From Enchytraeus crypticus (Eukaryota > Annelida > Clitellata > Enchytraeida > Enchytraeidae), in the NCBI GenBank assembly GCA_905160935.1, contig CAJHZI010000308.1, positions 362,501 through 426,500 on the forward strand: DNA of 64,000 nt, written 5' to 3'. A model generated the notes under the pieces. The model was not told the DNA's origin, did no database searches, and saw only the letters and a program-made list of their open reading frames with translations. Positions 1-11,900 of the stretch are shown here, in pieces. Numbering within the stretch: the first letter of the stretch is position 1; each line of letters opens with the position of its first letter. A program made the position numbers and the translations under genes.

Positions 1-67
1 AATCCTATCATGCCACTTACCCGTTTAGTGAGTCTTTTCTGAATCTTTTCTGTATGGAGACCTTAGA

Positions 68-1140
68 TTAGAACAATACTCGAGAATCGGGCGCACAAAA
101 ACTGTGAACGCTTTTATATGTTATATTTTTTTGGAAAGAGTAGGAGATCACCTGGCACTTTTCTACTGTAAAGCTAAGCATCCAACGGTTAGACCAACTA
201 CAGAGAGAATCAAGAGAATTTATTGTGGTGAAGCACTTTGCATCATCAGCAAATAAGAAAATGGAGTTCAGTTCAGGACAGCAGGAGCTTATATCATTAA
301 TATAAATAAGGAATAGGACTGGCCCCAGAACACTGCCTTGGGGAACTCCGCTGTCAATGGTAGACCAGTCCGAATAGCATCTTCCTATTCTAACTGTCTG
401 AAGTCTTCCAGTTAAAAAGGACAAAAGCCATTTTATTAAATTTCTGGTCACACCATAGGCTAACAGTTTATGGATCAACTTATTATGGCTTATGGAATCA
501 AATGCCTTGGAGAAGTCAAGATAGACGGCGTCAATTTGACTAGCAGATAGGCTATTAAAATAACGGAGAAGTTGTGTATTAGTTGACCTTTTAGGTATGA
601 ACCCGTATTGTCTAGAATATATGAGGTCATTTTTCTTTAAGTACCGTAATAGATCGTCCTTAATAATGCTTTCCATTAGTTTGCATATAATGGAGGTGAG
701 GGAAATAGGACGATAGTTTTTTTGTTGCTTTTGTCATCTTTCTTAAAAATTGGGACAACAATAGAACGTTTCCACGTTTCAGGTATTTCACCAGCTTGCA
801 TTGAAATGTTAAATAACATTGAAAGTGGTTTAGCAATTTCATGACTGATAACTTTTAGAGGAGGTGCAGTTAAACCATCCAAACCAGGGGGGCATTTATT
901 TTTTAATTTACTAATTTTATGTTTCACCGAGAAATCAGAAGAAATGACACTATTTTTAGAAAGGTTACATTCCAACATTTTTGGTACAGAAAAGTTGGGA
1001 AGAATGCCATTATCTTTCATGAATACTGAACAGAAATAGTCGTTTAGTAACAAGGCTTTTTCCTTGTCACTATAGGCTAGGTTGTCAGAGTCTTGCTTAA
1101 TGAGAGGTGGGATAACCTCTCTCCTTGATGTACAAAGGAT
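68..1140 (-). pseudogene. CR1/Jockey-like non-LTR retrotransposon reverse transcriptase, frameshifted
   Basis: Two overlapping minus-strand frames (1053-676 and 676-68) together read as one reverse transcriptase. The first carries the fingers region (KCPPGLDGL, ETWKRSIVVPIFKK). The second has motif A YLDFSKAFD, motif B GVPQGSVLGP and motif C FADD. The frames differ, so at least one frameshift separates them near 700-740, and similarity continues weakly to about 1140. There is no endonuclease domain or 3' tail in the window, so this is a truncated dead copy cut by the window edge. The family call comes from motif spacing and FADD. The exact clade (CR1, L2, Jockey) cannot be fixed by eye. Confidence 0.85.
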
Positions 1141-2100
1141 ACGTCAATAATATGCGAGAACAACAATAAATTCTACAATTCGATCATCCATTAATCTATT
1201 TCATGGTTTTAATGACTTATTCTTTATAATGTATAATTTTTGTCCGTGTTGTGTTCAGGTTGCTGACACGTGTACTCCAAGGTTGTTCCAGAATAGGCCA
1301 ACAGTGGAGTACACTTGTTGTAAAAGGCGACAAAGCACATTGGAATTCAAGACAAGGGAAGCTGATGATGATGATTCTGTATAATGAGGCTATGATATTA
1401 ATAATAATAATGGTTTAACGTGCATTTCCTCATACAAGGATGATGTCAGGGACACAAAAAAGCGTGCTCCACTTCAAATAGCTTGGACTTGGTGTATTTC
1501 ATAGTAATCTTATTGTGTAACAATTTATGAACTCTGCTTTAAGTTAATAATTAATCAATTAAGGTATTGTATGATTCTTTCTGTGATAAATAATTAATAT
1601 GCGATAACGGTTTTTTGTTTTTGTTGCATATTAACTGACGCAACTCTATAAGTCAGACAATATTTAAGAGATTTTAATATTGCCATAGCTTCATAGAAAA
1701 TTTAGATGTGTTGTTGTATTTTGTAGACTCAACCTGATGGATATATAGGAAGACCTGCAGTAATAAAGGTCTGCTCATTTGTCTGTTACTTTGCTAAGAA
1801 ACTCTTATTCATTAGTCATTTCTTTGCATGTGTTAATATGTAAATTTATTTTGAAATTATTTATCTTACTATTCAGCATACATGTGTATAATGTATATAC
1901 ATGTATATTTATATTCGGTATCGCCCAATGGATGGATGGTAGAGGTTGTTTCATAAGTGGGTATAGTTCAAATTCTGGAACTAACTTTCATCACCTGTAA
2001 CCGATTTCAGGCCGATTCACAACTGGCAAAACATATGCGTTGAAACACTTAAATGAGAATCAGCTGTTCATTAGAATCGCCCAGCTGTCCGGACAGACAG
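1141..2100. other. AT-rich intergenic DNA, no gene seen
   Basis: No ORF with family features. Around 1403-1475 a short trinucleotide run is followed by a phrase (cgtgcatttcctcatacaaggatgatgtc) that recurs at about 10700-10745, so a dispersed repeat fragment is present. The open frame at 1779-2000 is low-complexity hydrophobic sequence with no recognisable domain. Confidence 0.5.
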
Positions 2101-2104
2101 GCTG

Positions 2105-2149
2105 ACAGACAGAAGGACAGATAGAGACAGACAGACAGATAGATAACAG

Positions 2150-2207
<58 letters not shown>

Positions 2208-2250
2208 TAGATAGATATATAGACAGACAGACAAACAGACAGATAGATAG
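2105..2250. repeat. Compound microsatellite (GACA/GATA and AT)
   Basis: GACA/GATA-type repeats flank a pure AT run at about 2152-2205. The minus-strand frame across it is an artefact of the repeat (Tyr-Ile runs). Confidence 0.9.
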
Positions 2251-2466
2251 ACACTGTATTGATTGTATGTATTGTCGTGTCGTGACACTGTCCTGACACT
2301 ACGTTGATTGTATGTGTATTCGTGTCGTCACATTACGTTGATTGTATGTATAGTCGTGTCCTGACACTATGTTGATTGTATAGTTGTGACCTGACACTAT
2401 GTTTATTGTATGTGTAGTCATGTCGTGACACTACGTTGATTGTATGTGTAGTCGTGTCGTGACGCT
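2250..2466. repeat. Minisatellite of about 40 bp, five to six units
   Basis: Degenerate tandem units share the core gttgattgtatgtgtagtcg followed by tgtcgtgacacta. They recur near 2252, 2297, 2336, 2371, 2405 and 2440. It directly follows the GACA/GATA tract and has no coding content. Confidence 0.85.
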
Positions 2467-2469
2467 TAT

Positions 2470-3333
2470 CTAACATATCTCAGTCGTCAGGGTCTCGACG
2501 GAATCTCGAGTTTTGTTAGAACATCAGTCAAGAGACACGTCAGCGCTAGCAGCCAACAGTTGAGTCAGCAGTCAACAGTAGTACCAATCAATGGCAGTGT
2601 CAACAGTCAATAATGTCGTCAGTGTCAGGATTCAATAGCAGTAGCATCACTCGATAAGCAAACGGTTTTCAATTGTTCTAATAACTGTAGCGGCAATATA
2701 CAAAACATTTCCATATTTATATATAATAGTTCACAATTTTGAAACTAACTGAACTTAAGTATCGCTAACTTACTTTTTAGCTAATCAGTACTTGTTTGAT
2801 GTGCTTTGTAGTATTCTAATCTATTTTTGTACTCTGTGTGTATGGCTTTAACCTGAAAGCAGGTTTTGTACTTAATTATAAGCATTGCATTATATTATGT
2901 CTGTGATTTTTTAGCTATTTATCAGTTTAATTCTCCATGATAGCGTGTCTAGGATATTTCATTAAACTACACATTTCATTACAAAAGGAAGAAAGCGATC
3001 TTACTGCTGCTGCTTCAGTTGTAAGCAACACAACGCAGTAGTTATACTCGTAGCAGAGCTCTTGCAATCAGTACGAAAATTACAATATATAATATAATCC
3101 ATCGCAATAGACTTAGGTGCATCACGTAGTGAATCCGAGAAACAGAGTCGGATAGTTAATTAAAGTAAATGTTGCAGTGATGGGAAAAGTGGGTTCCTTG
3201 ATTAACATATAAAATCGGCAAATGTCCTAATAGATGTACATCTTATACTCGCAGCAGAGCTCTTGCAATCAGTACGAAAATTACAATATAAAATCTATCG
3301 CAGAAGACTTGTATATATTATATTATATATATA
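2470..3333. other. Intergenic, one internal duplicated phrase
   Basis: No gene seen. A segment at about 3050-3085 (actcgtagcagagctcttgcaatcagtacg) is repeated almost exactly at about 3248-3280, a local duplication with a spacing of about 195 bp. Confidence 0.5.
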
Positions 3334-4089
3334 CAGACTGGGCAAAAAAAATCCCCTAGCCAGATCTCAATAACTTTAAGAAAACTCAAAATTTCTCTAC
3401 GAAATTTGCGGAGCGTCTAGGAGAGGAATTTCTGCGTATATCCTGAAAATTTGATGAAAATCTATTGAGCAGGAAAAATATTACAGCGTTTCTACGAAAA
3501 ACTTGCAAAATCAGTTTTAATGAGGCTTTTTTTGCCAAAAGTCTTAATAACTTGGACAAAACTCAAAATAGTTTTACAAAATTTTCAGAGCCTCCAGAGG
3601 AGGGATTTCTACACTTATCGTGCAAAGTTGGTGAAAATATATTAGGAAGTAACAAAAATACGGCGTTTCTTCTAAAAAATGTTAAAATCAATTTTAACAA
3701 GGCCTTTTTAAACAAAAGTACAGGACATTTTCTTCAAAATTTAGGAATAATTTTAACATAAAAACGAATTTTAAGCATCATTTATTGGAGTAGCTAACAA
3801 GGTAGTGCAGGCTTAAACTCCACCACTTAAGTAAACGGCCCTTTTCAGGCTAGTTATTTTCTTTAAAAGGAACGACTGACATTTCGAAAAGCCTTGTTAA
3901 AATTGATTTTAGCACTTTTCTCGTAGAAATGCTGTAATTTCGTAACTAATGAAAATAGTTTCATCAAATTTGCAGGATATACGCAGAAATTCCTCCCCTA
4001 GAAGCTCCGAAAATTTCGTAGAGATATTTTGAGTTTTCTTGAAGTTATTGAGATTTCGCTAGGGGATTATTTTTTTTTGCCCCAGTCTG
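3334..4089. mobile_element. TA-flanked inverted-repeat element (foldback MITE), copy 1
   Basis: The left end begins CAGACTGGGCAAAAAAAATC and the right end is its complement, ending GCCCCAGTCTG, with TA on each outer side. The two halves match in inverted orientation for more than 200 bp, so the unit folds on itself. A TA duplication is typical of Tc1/mariner-type transposition, and there is no transposase, so it is non-autonomous. The open frame 3465-3761 lies wholly within the element and is not a gene. A second copy of nearly the same length (757 versus 756 bp) is at 7237-7993. Confidence 0.85.
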
Positions 4090-4095
4090 TATATA

Positions 4096-4097
4096 CA

Positions 4098-4165
<68 letters not shown>
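4096..4165. repeat. AT dinucleotide microsatellite
   Basis: Pure TA/AT run immediately beyond the right end of the TA-flanked element. Confidence 0.95.
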
Positions 4166-4167
<2 letters not shown>

Positions 4168-4229
4168 GCAGATATATATAAACGAACTGATTTATTGGCG
4201 ATCATATTAATTCAATATACCGGTCATGC

Positions 4230-4745
4230 TTGTTTAACATCGACAGATTTGTCTTCACCGGCGCTGTCTTCCTCCTGAATCAATCCAAGTATTAGTGAAG
4301 GCCTTTATTAGTAGCAGGCTTGATTATTGTAGCAGTTTGCTCAATGATATTGGGCAAGGTTCGATAGATAAACTACACAAGAATACAAAATGCTGCTGCT
4401 CGTTTCGTATCTGGAAGAAGAAAATATGACCACATCACACCGGTTCTGAGAGAATTACACTGGCTACCAACCAATACCTCAAAGAATAGTATATATGATT
4501 TTGTTTACAAAAATCTACACAACCAAGCTCCTCTATACCTAAGTGATACTTGCATACCAGTTTCTTAGTTATACGTTGGAGGGCGCAAGAGCTTGAGATC
4601 TGCTGAATCTGGAATTCTCTGCGTTCCACAGGCTAGAACAAACATGGGTTCCAAGGCATACTACATATCTATACCAACTGTTTGGAATAATTTCCCCGTC
4701 AGTCTGGTCTATACCTTTATAGCTTCTAGAAGAAAGTTATAACTT
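4230..4745 (+). pseudogene. C-terminal fragment of a CR1-like reverse transcriptase
   Basis: With frameshifts and stops, the plus strand reads the characteristic C-terminal tail of CR1/Jockey-type polymerases: IQNAAARFVSGRRKYDHITP, then VLRELHWLP, then a degenerate LYLSD, SLRSAESG, AYYISIPTVWNN series. The same block appears better preserved at 41455-42006. It is 5' truncated and interrupted, so inactive. Confidence 0.8.
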
Positions 4746-5140
4746 TTTATTTGATAGAGCAATCAATTAATTGCACTCACAGCACTACTGTGGCATGTTG
4801 CATAAAGCAGTGCGTATATAAATGTACTTATTATTATATAGTTCCAATTGCATTATATTGTAGTGATCTGCCAGCCATGCCACAAAGAAACATTAATATT
4901 TTCTCATTTCTAAGGCCAAGAAGTGCAACGAATCGTTAAAATTGTTCAGCCAGTTTTAAATAGAACAATTGACGAATAATTGAAAATATTGTGAGTGTCC
5001 TTAATCATAATGATTGACGTTAAGAGAAAGAATAATAGCATTTGATTTTAAATCAGTATTTTTCTTTCAATAATGGTAGTTAAAAATTTCCTGTAAAATT
5101 GATAGCTTTAACAAACACTAAAAACAAAAACATAAAATGT

Positions 5141-5350
5141 CTCAGTAGCGTAGGGGTAACGTCATGAAGTTTTAAATGATAGATTCTGAGGTGAATTGAA
5201 CCCTCGCGGGTTCGAATCCCAGTCGTGCTGATCTGAGAGAAAAATCACGGACATTAACTGGACTGTTTATACGGAAAATGGACTAAATTGCCTAACTGTC
5301 TAAACATGTGGTATTAAAAGTGATAGATATCGACATAGTTGATCATTTCA
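5141..5350 (+). repeat. tRNA-derived SINE, family B, copy 1
   Basis: The head has a box-A-like TAGCGTAGGGGTAACG and a box-B-like GGGTTCGAATCCC about 60 nt apart, followed by a conserved body ending gatagatatcgacatagttgatcatttcac. Other copies lie at 24916-25135 (+), 21885-22095 (-) and 59065-59175 (-, partial). Box B plus the shared non-tRNA body argues for a SINE rather than a functional tRNA gene. Confidence 0.8.
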
Positions 5351-5486
5351 CTGTAAATGAGCGTTTTTACACATTGTCCTGCAATTTGAAGAGATAAATT
5401 TTACATTAAATTAGTAAAGTTGTTCCAATATTTCCTATAGTTGTTGAAATATTCTGCTGATATAAAAGAAATTTACACCACTGCTA

Positions 5487-5655
5487 TTAAATGAGCCCTG
5501 TTAAATAAAATACTTTTTCGTAGAAATACTGTACTAAAATTGTACCAATTTTTCTAAAAAATTTGCAGCTCCAATGTAAATATCCCTTCTCTAAAAGACT
5601 TGAAAATTTTGCGAAAACTGAGTTTTGATGAAGTTGTGGAGATTTTGCTTGTGAG
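5487..5655 (-). repeat. Fragment of the TA-flanked inverted-repeat element
   Basis: Diverged match to the inner arm of the 3334-4089 and 7237-7993 elements (tttcgtagaaatactgta, ttgcgaaaactgagttttg, agttgtggagattttgct). The terminal CAGACTG is missing. It lies just downstream of the PCID2 stop codon, so it may sit in or beyond the 3' UTR. Confidence 0.6.
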
Positions 5656-5778
5656 TATACACACATTTTTATATACGTGCATGTCATGTATATCCAGTAC
5701 TACTCTCTTTACGCTCTCCATCCACTTGAGAGATGGACGTTAAAGTACATTATTGTATAAATTTATAGTAGGTAAGAA

Positions 5779-5877
5779 CTAGATTTTAGCCGTTTTTGAA
5801 GAGAGAGGAGGAAATGCGTTCTGTTTACTGACGACAAGCTTCTGGTGCTGATGGGATATGTAGCCTTTTATTTTATC
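5779..5877 (-). CDS. PCID2: PCID2 exon 15 (stop codon)
   Basis: [20 protein letters not shown] then [12 protein letters not shown] and TAG at 5781-5779. Acceptor GTATAG. No clear AATAAA immediately downstream. Confidence 0.95.
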   Translation of the reverse strand, partial: DKIKGYISHQHQKLVVSKQNAFPPLSSKTAKI

Positions 5878-8844
5878 CTATACAAACACAAATAAAATCT
5901 GTAAATTTTTAAGTAAATTATTATCAACAGATATAGTGGACTCTCAGCGTATCTATCTTTAAAGACAGATACGGTGTCTTAGAAGTGTCTGCAGTGTTCT
6001 GCTTTTATTGCCGGCAAGAAATTTAACTATGCTGATTGGCGGTAGCGAAATTAAAATTCCGTTTATAAGATTGTGATATTACTGTGTACCAACATAGACA
6101 TGGAAATGCATTATCAATATACTAACAAAAGAACAAAATATTTAAATAACTTTCAGCGCAAGTGCTTCATTTACAGATATATCAGATACATTCTACATTC
6201 TATCAAACGTTACTTAGCCTAATTAGGCTTCGTTCTTCCAATGCCAATCTACCTGAATCAACTTATAAAAAATACTTAGCACTAATCAAGTTAATCTCTA
6301 CCTAATTTAGCATACCTTAATTTAAATAATTAAAAACTTGAAAGAAACCGTGAAGAATTATTGAGTTCGCTAAAGGCTGCGCCATCAGACCAGGTATATT
6401 CTTTATTGTGGCACACTTGCACATTCACCGGCGGCAATTTAATAATTCTCAATAATATCTCAAACATTTTTCAGGATGATGAACGGGCATTATTATACGT
6501 AACGTTTACCTCAAAGATAAGATTAGCCAGAATGCATTGTACCTCGTCATCGTCAACGTCGGTCTCCTGTAGCAAAACATCATCATACACGCCAAATACA
6601 TATGAATTATCCATCGACCCAATGCCGCTACCAACTTCCAGAAACTATCGACCACCTTCAGATTTTAAGATATTCTTTTTTTAAGTGTTATTTGAGTTAG
6701 GGGAAGACCGAGACATGGGATGCTGGATGATCTGTTAACAAATTCATATATAGAAATGAAAAGGAAGGCTGAGAATAGAATTGGTAGGAAGAGTTATATG
6801 CCATGGACCTGTCATTAGGCATTACACTAGAAAAAGAAGTGTTCTTTGATCTCTAATTTCGATGAACGAATTTAGTTGACTATTTAGTTGATACCCAAAT
6901 TAGAATCAAAGTAAATACAACAGGTAGATATGTCCCCACTATGTAGATATGCACAGCGATTTTAATGCAAAAACAAATAAACAGTCGAATGTAGTCCAAA
7001 CTCTAACTCAACTTGTCTCAGCAAAACGATAGACCAAACTGTGTCAGGCCTCTTTGCTGTGTATCTCTACACCACGAACAAATGCTTTCAGCACACAACT
7101 TTTCTAAATTATGCAAACATTATTATATATTACAATTTTATAAATATATTATCTCAAAATATTAAGGTGCGCACTAGTAGTGAAGTACTTGTTGAATTTT
7201 ATACTAGGTAATGCAAGACACAAAATATAGAATATACAGACTGGGGCAAAAAAAAATCCCCTAGCGAAATCTCATTTACTTCAACAAAACTAAAAATATA
7301 TCTACTAAATTTTCCGAGTTTCTAGAGGAGGAATTTCTGCGTAAACCCTGGAAATTTGGTGAAAATATATTCAGTAGTAACGAAATTATAACGTTTCTAC
7401 GAAAAAAGTTCTAAAATTAACTTCAACAAGGCCTTTTTAAAATGTCAGTCGTTCCTTTTTAAGAAAATAACGACCCTGAAACAGCTCTTTTACTTATATG
7501 GTGGAGTATAAGACTACACTACCTCTTTAGCTGCTCGAGTGAAAGATGTTTAAAATTCGTTCGTTTATTAAAATTATCCAAAATTTGGAAGAATCTTTTC
7601 GGTACTTGTGTTTAAACATGCCATGTTAATATTGATTTTAACACTTTTTCGCAAAAACGCTGTATATTTGTTAGTACTAAATACATTTTCACTAAATTTG
7701 TAAGTTATATGCCGGCAGTCCTCCACTAGAAGCTCTGAAAATTTTGTAAAAATATCTTGGGCTTTCTCGAAGTTATTATGACTTTTGTTTAATAAGCTTT
7801 GTTAAAATGGATTTTAGCACTTTTTTCGTAGAAACGCTGTAATTTTGTTACTACTGAATAGATTTTCACCAAATTTTCAGGCTACATGCAGAAATTCCTC
7901 TTCTGGAAGCTCCGAAAGTTTTGGGAAAATATTATGAGTTTTGTTGAAATTATGAAGATTTCGCTAGGGGATTATTTTTTATGCCCCAGTCTGTATATCA
8001 GAATTGGCACAATATAACTTTAAGAAATATAACCGCAAATTTTAAATCACATTTAAACAAAGTTTCTGAAAGGAAGTACTTTAGTGATTAACATATTTTT
8101 TCACAAATCAAACTAAAACAAAGTTAATAAATATAAATTTACTCTAAAAACTAACTGTTAGAGAAAGGAATTGATAGCAAGTACGTACCCCCATCCAGTG
8201 AAATGCAGACGTAAACGAACTTATAGGCAACTGATGGATCCTCAAAATCTGAACGCTATAACATAAGCGCACAAAAATTCTTCTAAATTTGATCAATTGT
8301 TCGCTAATAGGAAAAAACCTTTTAACAAAAAGCCTAACGAAGTCTACAAAGGTAAAGATAGTGAAAAACTTGATAAGGACCACGCGGACATGTGGATGTA
8401 AACATGGATCTCACGGAGGGATGGTATCAGGGAACTATAGCCAGAGCTATAAGCGTTGGAAACGTGGATATTGAGAAATATGGAAAAGATTAGCTGAACC
8501 CAAAAAGTTACAAACGACGTTCTGTAGCGGGTTGATTCAGATAGACAGTTGATAAATGCGTTAAGACTAGGATGAGGTGCTGGATAGGACACATTCTATG
8601 GGGAGAAAGTTTACTAAATGAGGTCATAGAAGGTAGCATGGAAGGAGAGAGAAGCAGAGGCAGACCGAGATAAAGAAAATTAGAAGAGTTAAAGTTCCAG
8701 TCATATGTGGACATAAAGTGAAAAACTGAACATAGAGATGAGTGGAGGTGTAATATACCATGGACCTGCCTTTACGAGAATGCACTAGAGAGAGATAGAT
8801 AGATTGATAGATAGATAGATAGAGAGAGAGATAGATAGATAGAC

Positions 8845-8897
<53 letters not shown>

Positions 8898-8910
8898 TAG
8901 ACAGACAGAC

Positions 8911-8945
<35 letters not shown>

Positions 8946-8948
8946 AAA

Positions 8949-8979
<31 letters not shown>

Positions 8980-11900
8980 ATGATGTTAAAATTAAAGAAG
9001 TTAAAATTAATTAACTACATTGGGCATTGAAATTTAATGAGGTAATACCACATTTCATCTACATATACTACATATCATCGTCATCATTATCTACCATTGA
9101 ATCCCAGTTTAGCTAGGGTCGGGATACGAATAGATCTTCACTTTCCTATACGATTTAGAAAATTTTGTAGCAATTTCTGCAGCCTAGGCGATCACCAACC
9201 AAAAGTCCTTTCTGAGGTTGGTTTAGATCTTAGTGCTTTGTCACTAAGCTTTGCTATGAGACATGCAGATTACTGTTCCTCTATTCTTCAATTACTTGGA
9301 CACGACAAGGGTAAAAGAGGGAATACAACATTAAGCATTGAAATTTAGAGAGAAAATACAACATTAAGTATTGAAATTTAGAGAGAAAATACAACATTAA
9401 GTATTGAAATTTAATGAGAGAATACAACATTAAAGCATTAAAATTTAGTGAGAGACTACAACATTAAGCATTGAAATTTAATGAGAGAATACAACATAAA
9501 AGCATTAAAATTTACTGAAGGAAAAACGCATTAAACTTACACTTTCTTGATGAGATTTCTGTAGGTGATGATCTTCAGTTTCTCCAGTATCAGATATATA
9601 CCACATTTAATAAAGAACTGCTCATTGGTAGTTAGAGCATCGGTCAGTAGTTTTATATTGCCCTGCCTCCAATCACACAGTAGCATACATACAATTACTA
9701 CAGTCATGAATATTACGTTTAAGAACTTGTTTCATTAGCTGTTAGTGACGCTTCTTTCCATAATTGAATGAAATTCTCGGAAACAACAAACAGTTTTTAA
9801 TAAATTGATAATAATCTATCGCTAGCACGCAATAATCAAAATGAAAACGAAGAAACTCAAAAATACGTATAATCACTGTAGATTATCTGTTTCAGCAGCA
9901 ACAGTAACAAAACACGGTAATTCAGTTGGAAAAATTCAGTTTCAGTAACATCAACAAGGTTGATGTTACATTACAGAATCGCCTACAACATCAAATAATG
10001 ATTTGATGCATTTATTATTATAAATGCAAGACATTTCTACAAAAGCAACAGAAAACGAAGAATGTGATTCAATTTTATAGATAAGAGGTTTAAAAAAATT
10101 ATCAATGTATTATAGTATATGATTAAATAGTATAGTATAGCATAGTATATGATTAAATAGTATATGATTTGTGGTGTTAAGAGTCAAAGTTTGCTTGCCA
10201 GCCTAGTAAAAGAAAACCTACACTTTCACCTAATTGCAGGGCATGGTCTCCATCCTAACAATTATTAATGTATATTATTACTATATTTAATCATCACGCA
10301 ACAGATAGAAGTCATCTGTTACGTGATGATTAAAGAATAATAATAGTAAACATTAATAATTGTTAGGATAGAGACAATGAACTCAATATAAAAAAGTCTA
10401 AAGCTTAGTTTAAAGTCGGTTTTCTGAATCGAAAGTGACAGAGTAAGCAATGGATTAACCCTAAACCAATTAATGCGCATTATTAACAGTAGCTCAAGTT
10501 ACTCACTGTACGGCTTTAGATACGTCAGTGAACTGTAGTAGGTTGTATTTTTGTAACAACTGATGCTTCGGCATATGACCCTTAACAGCAATCAATCATT
10601 CCAACACAGAGATTAGATCAGTTAGATTTAAGCGTATCTCAAATTAGTTTTATATAGTTCTTAGAAAATTTACAAGAGAGAGCTAATAATAGTATTAATA
10701 ATAAAGGTCTACGTCCATTTCCTCATCCAAGGATAATGTCCGGGACGTCAGTCTAGCTAACGTTGTTTAAAAAACTAAAACTTATAATATTTTACATGAC
10801 GAAGAATTCCTCAACACTATACTGTATTAGTAGGTGAATAGTTTCTTATTATTATTTAACTACTAATAATTATTAATAATTAAATAATAATAGGACACTA
10901 TTCACCTAATGATTGGCAAGCTTAAAATAAATATTATTTCAAATCAACTGCGGAGGATATCAGAGACTTCAATTCAAAAACGATCCCTAAACTGCATTTG
11001 AAATATCAGAGGGACAATGACCTAACTTTACAAGAAGCATAGCAATACTTGAACTTACTAGCAACATTTTGACAGGAAGCAGGTAGATGAGGATGAGATG
11101 CTTGTTCTTGGTCGCTCGGCGGTGACATCTCTCGAATGCGAACGTTAAACACTGCTCGGCTAAATAAGTAAAATATCAGTTGCAAATATTACTGGATCAC
11201 AACTGTTAGACAGATAAACTAAACCTACAAATTCTGAAGGTAGAATTTGAGGTTATTTTCATAACACTTTTATATTAAGGCAACTACATCTCATCAAATT
11301 AATCATTAAAAAAAATTAATTCACAATTTGTTTTCTAACTCAACAGACAAATCAAAGAAATTCAAAGATCTCCACAGACTTGAATATTTCTTGAAATGGT
11401 AAAAGCAGACTTACTTTACACATTCATGTCAAACAACATCACCAATGACACGCAGCGTCTCACCTCGACTTACTATTTAATATCCATAAACAGCTGTGCC
11501 TCCAACAGGAATCATCATCGACGGATCGAATCAGATTAAAGAAGTGCAGACCATGAAACACAACCAGAGTTCTTTAGCAATTTCTGTAACTTTACGACGT
11601 TAACTAACATTAAACGCTGTCAAGTCATAGAAAAATGATCAATTCAATTAAACCATTATATAGAGCAGCTACTACAGTCTCAGGGAAAACTTAGACCATT
11701 TAGAGAATTCTAAAGTGATTTCATACTACATTGGTGACCATCGATCAATGCTAACATAAGAAATACATTTTTTTTTTTTTTTTTTAGAAAACTAAGATCG
11801 ATCATGCAAGTAAATTATTAGATTAATTTGTGTTATTCACTTAGAACACAAAAACCTAATCTTACTTAGTAGATAATTTATAGTTAGAATGTGATTATAT

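Noticed and set aside
8791-8980. CRISPR-like array
   Set aside because: GATA microsatellite with no spacers; the genome is animal.
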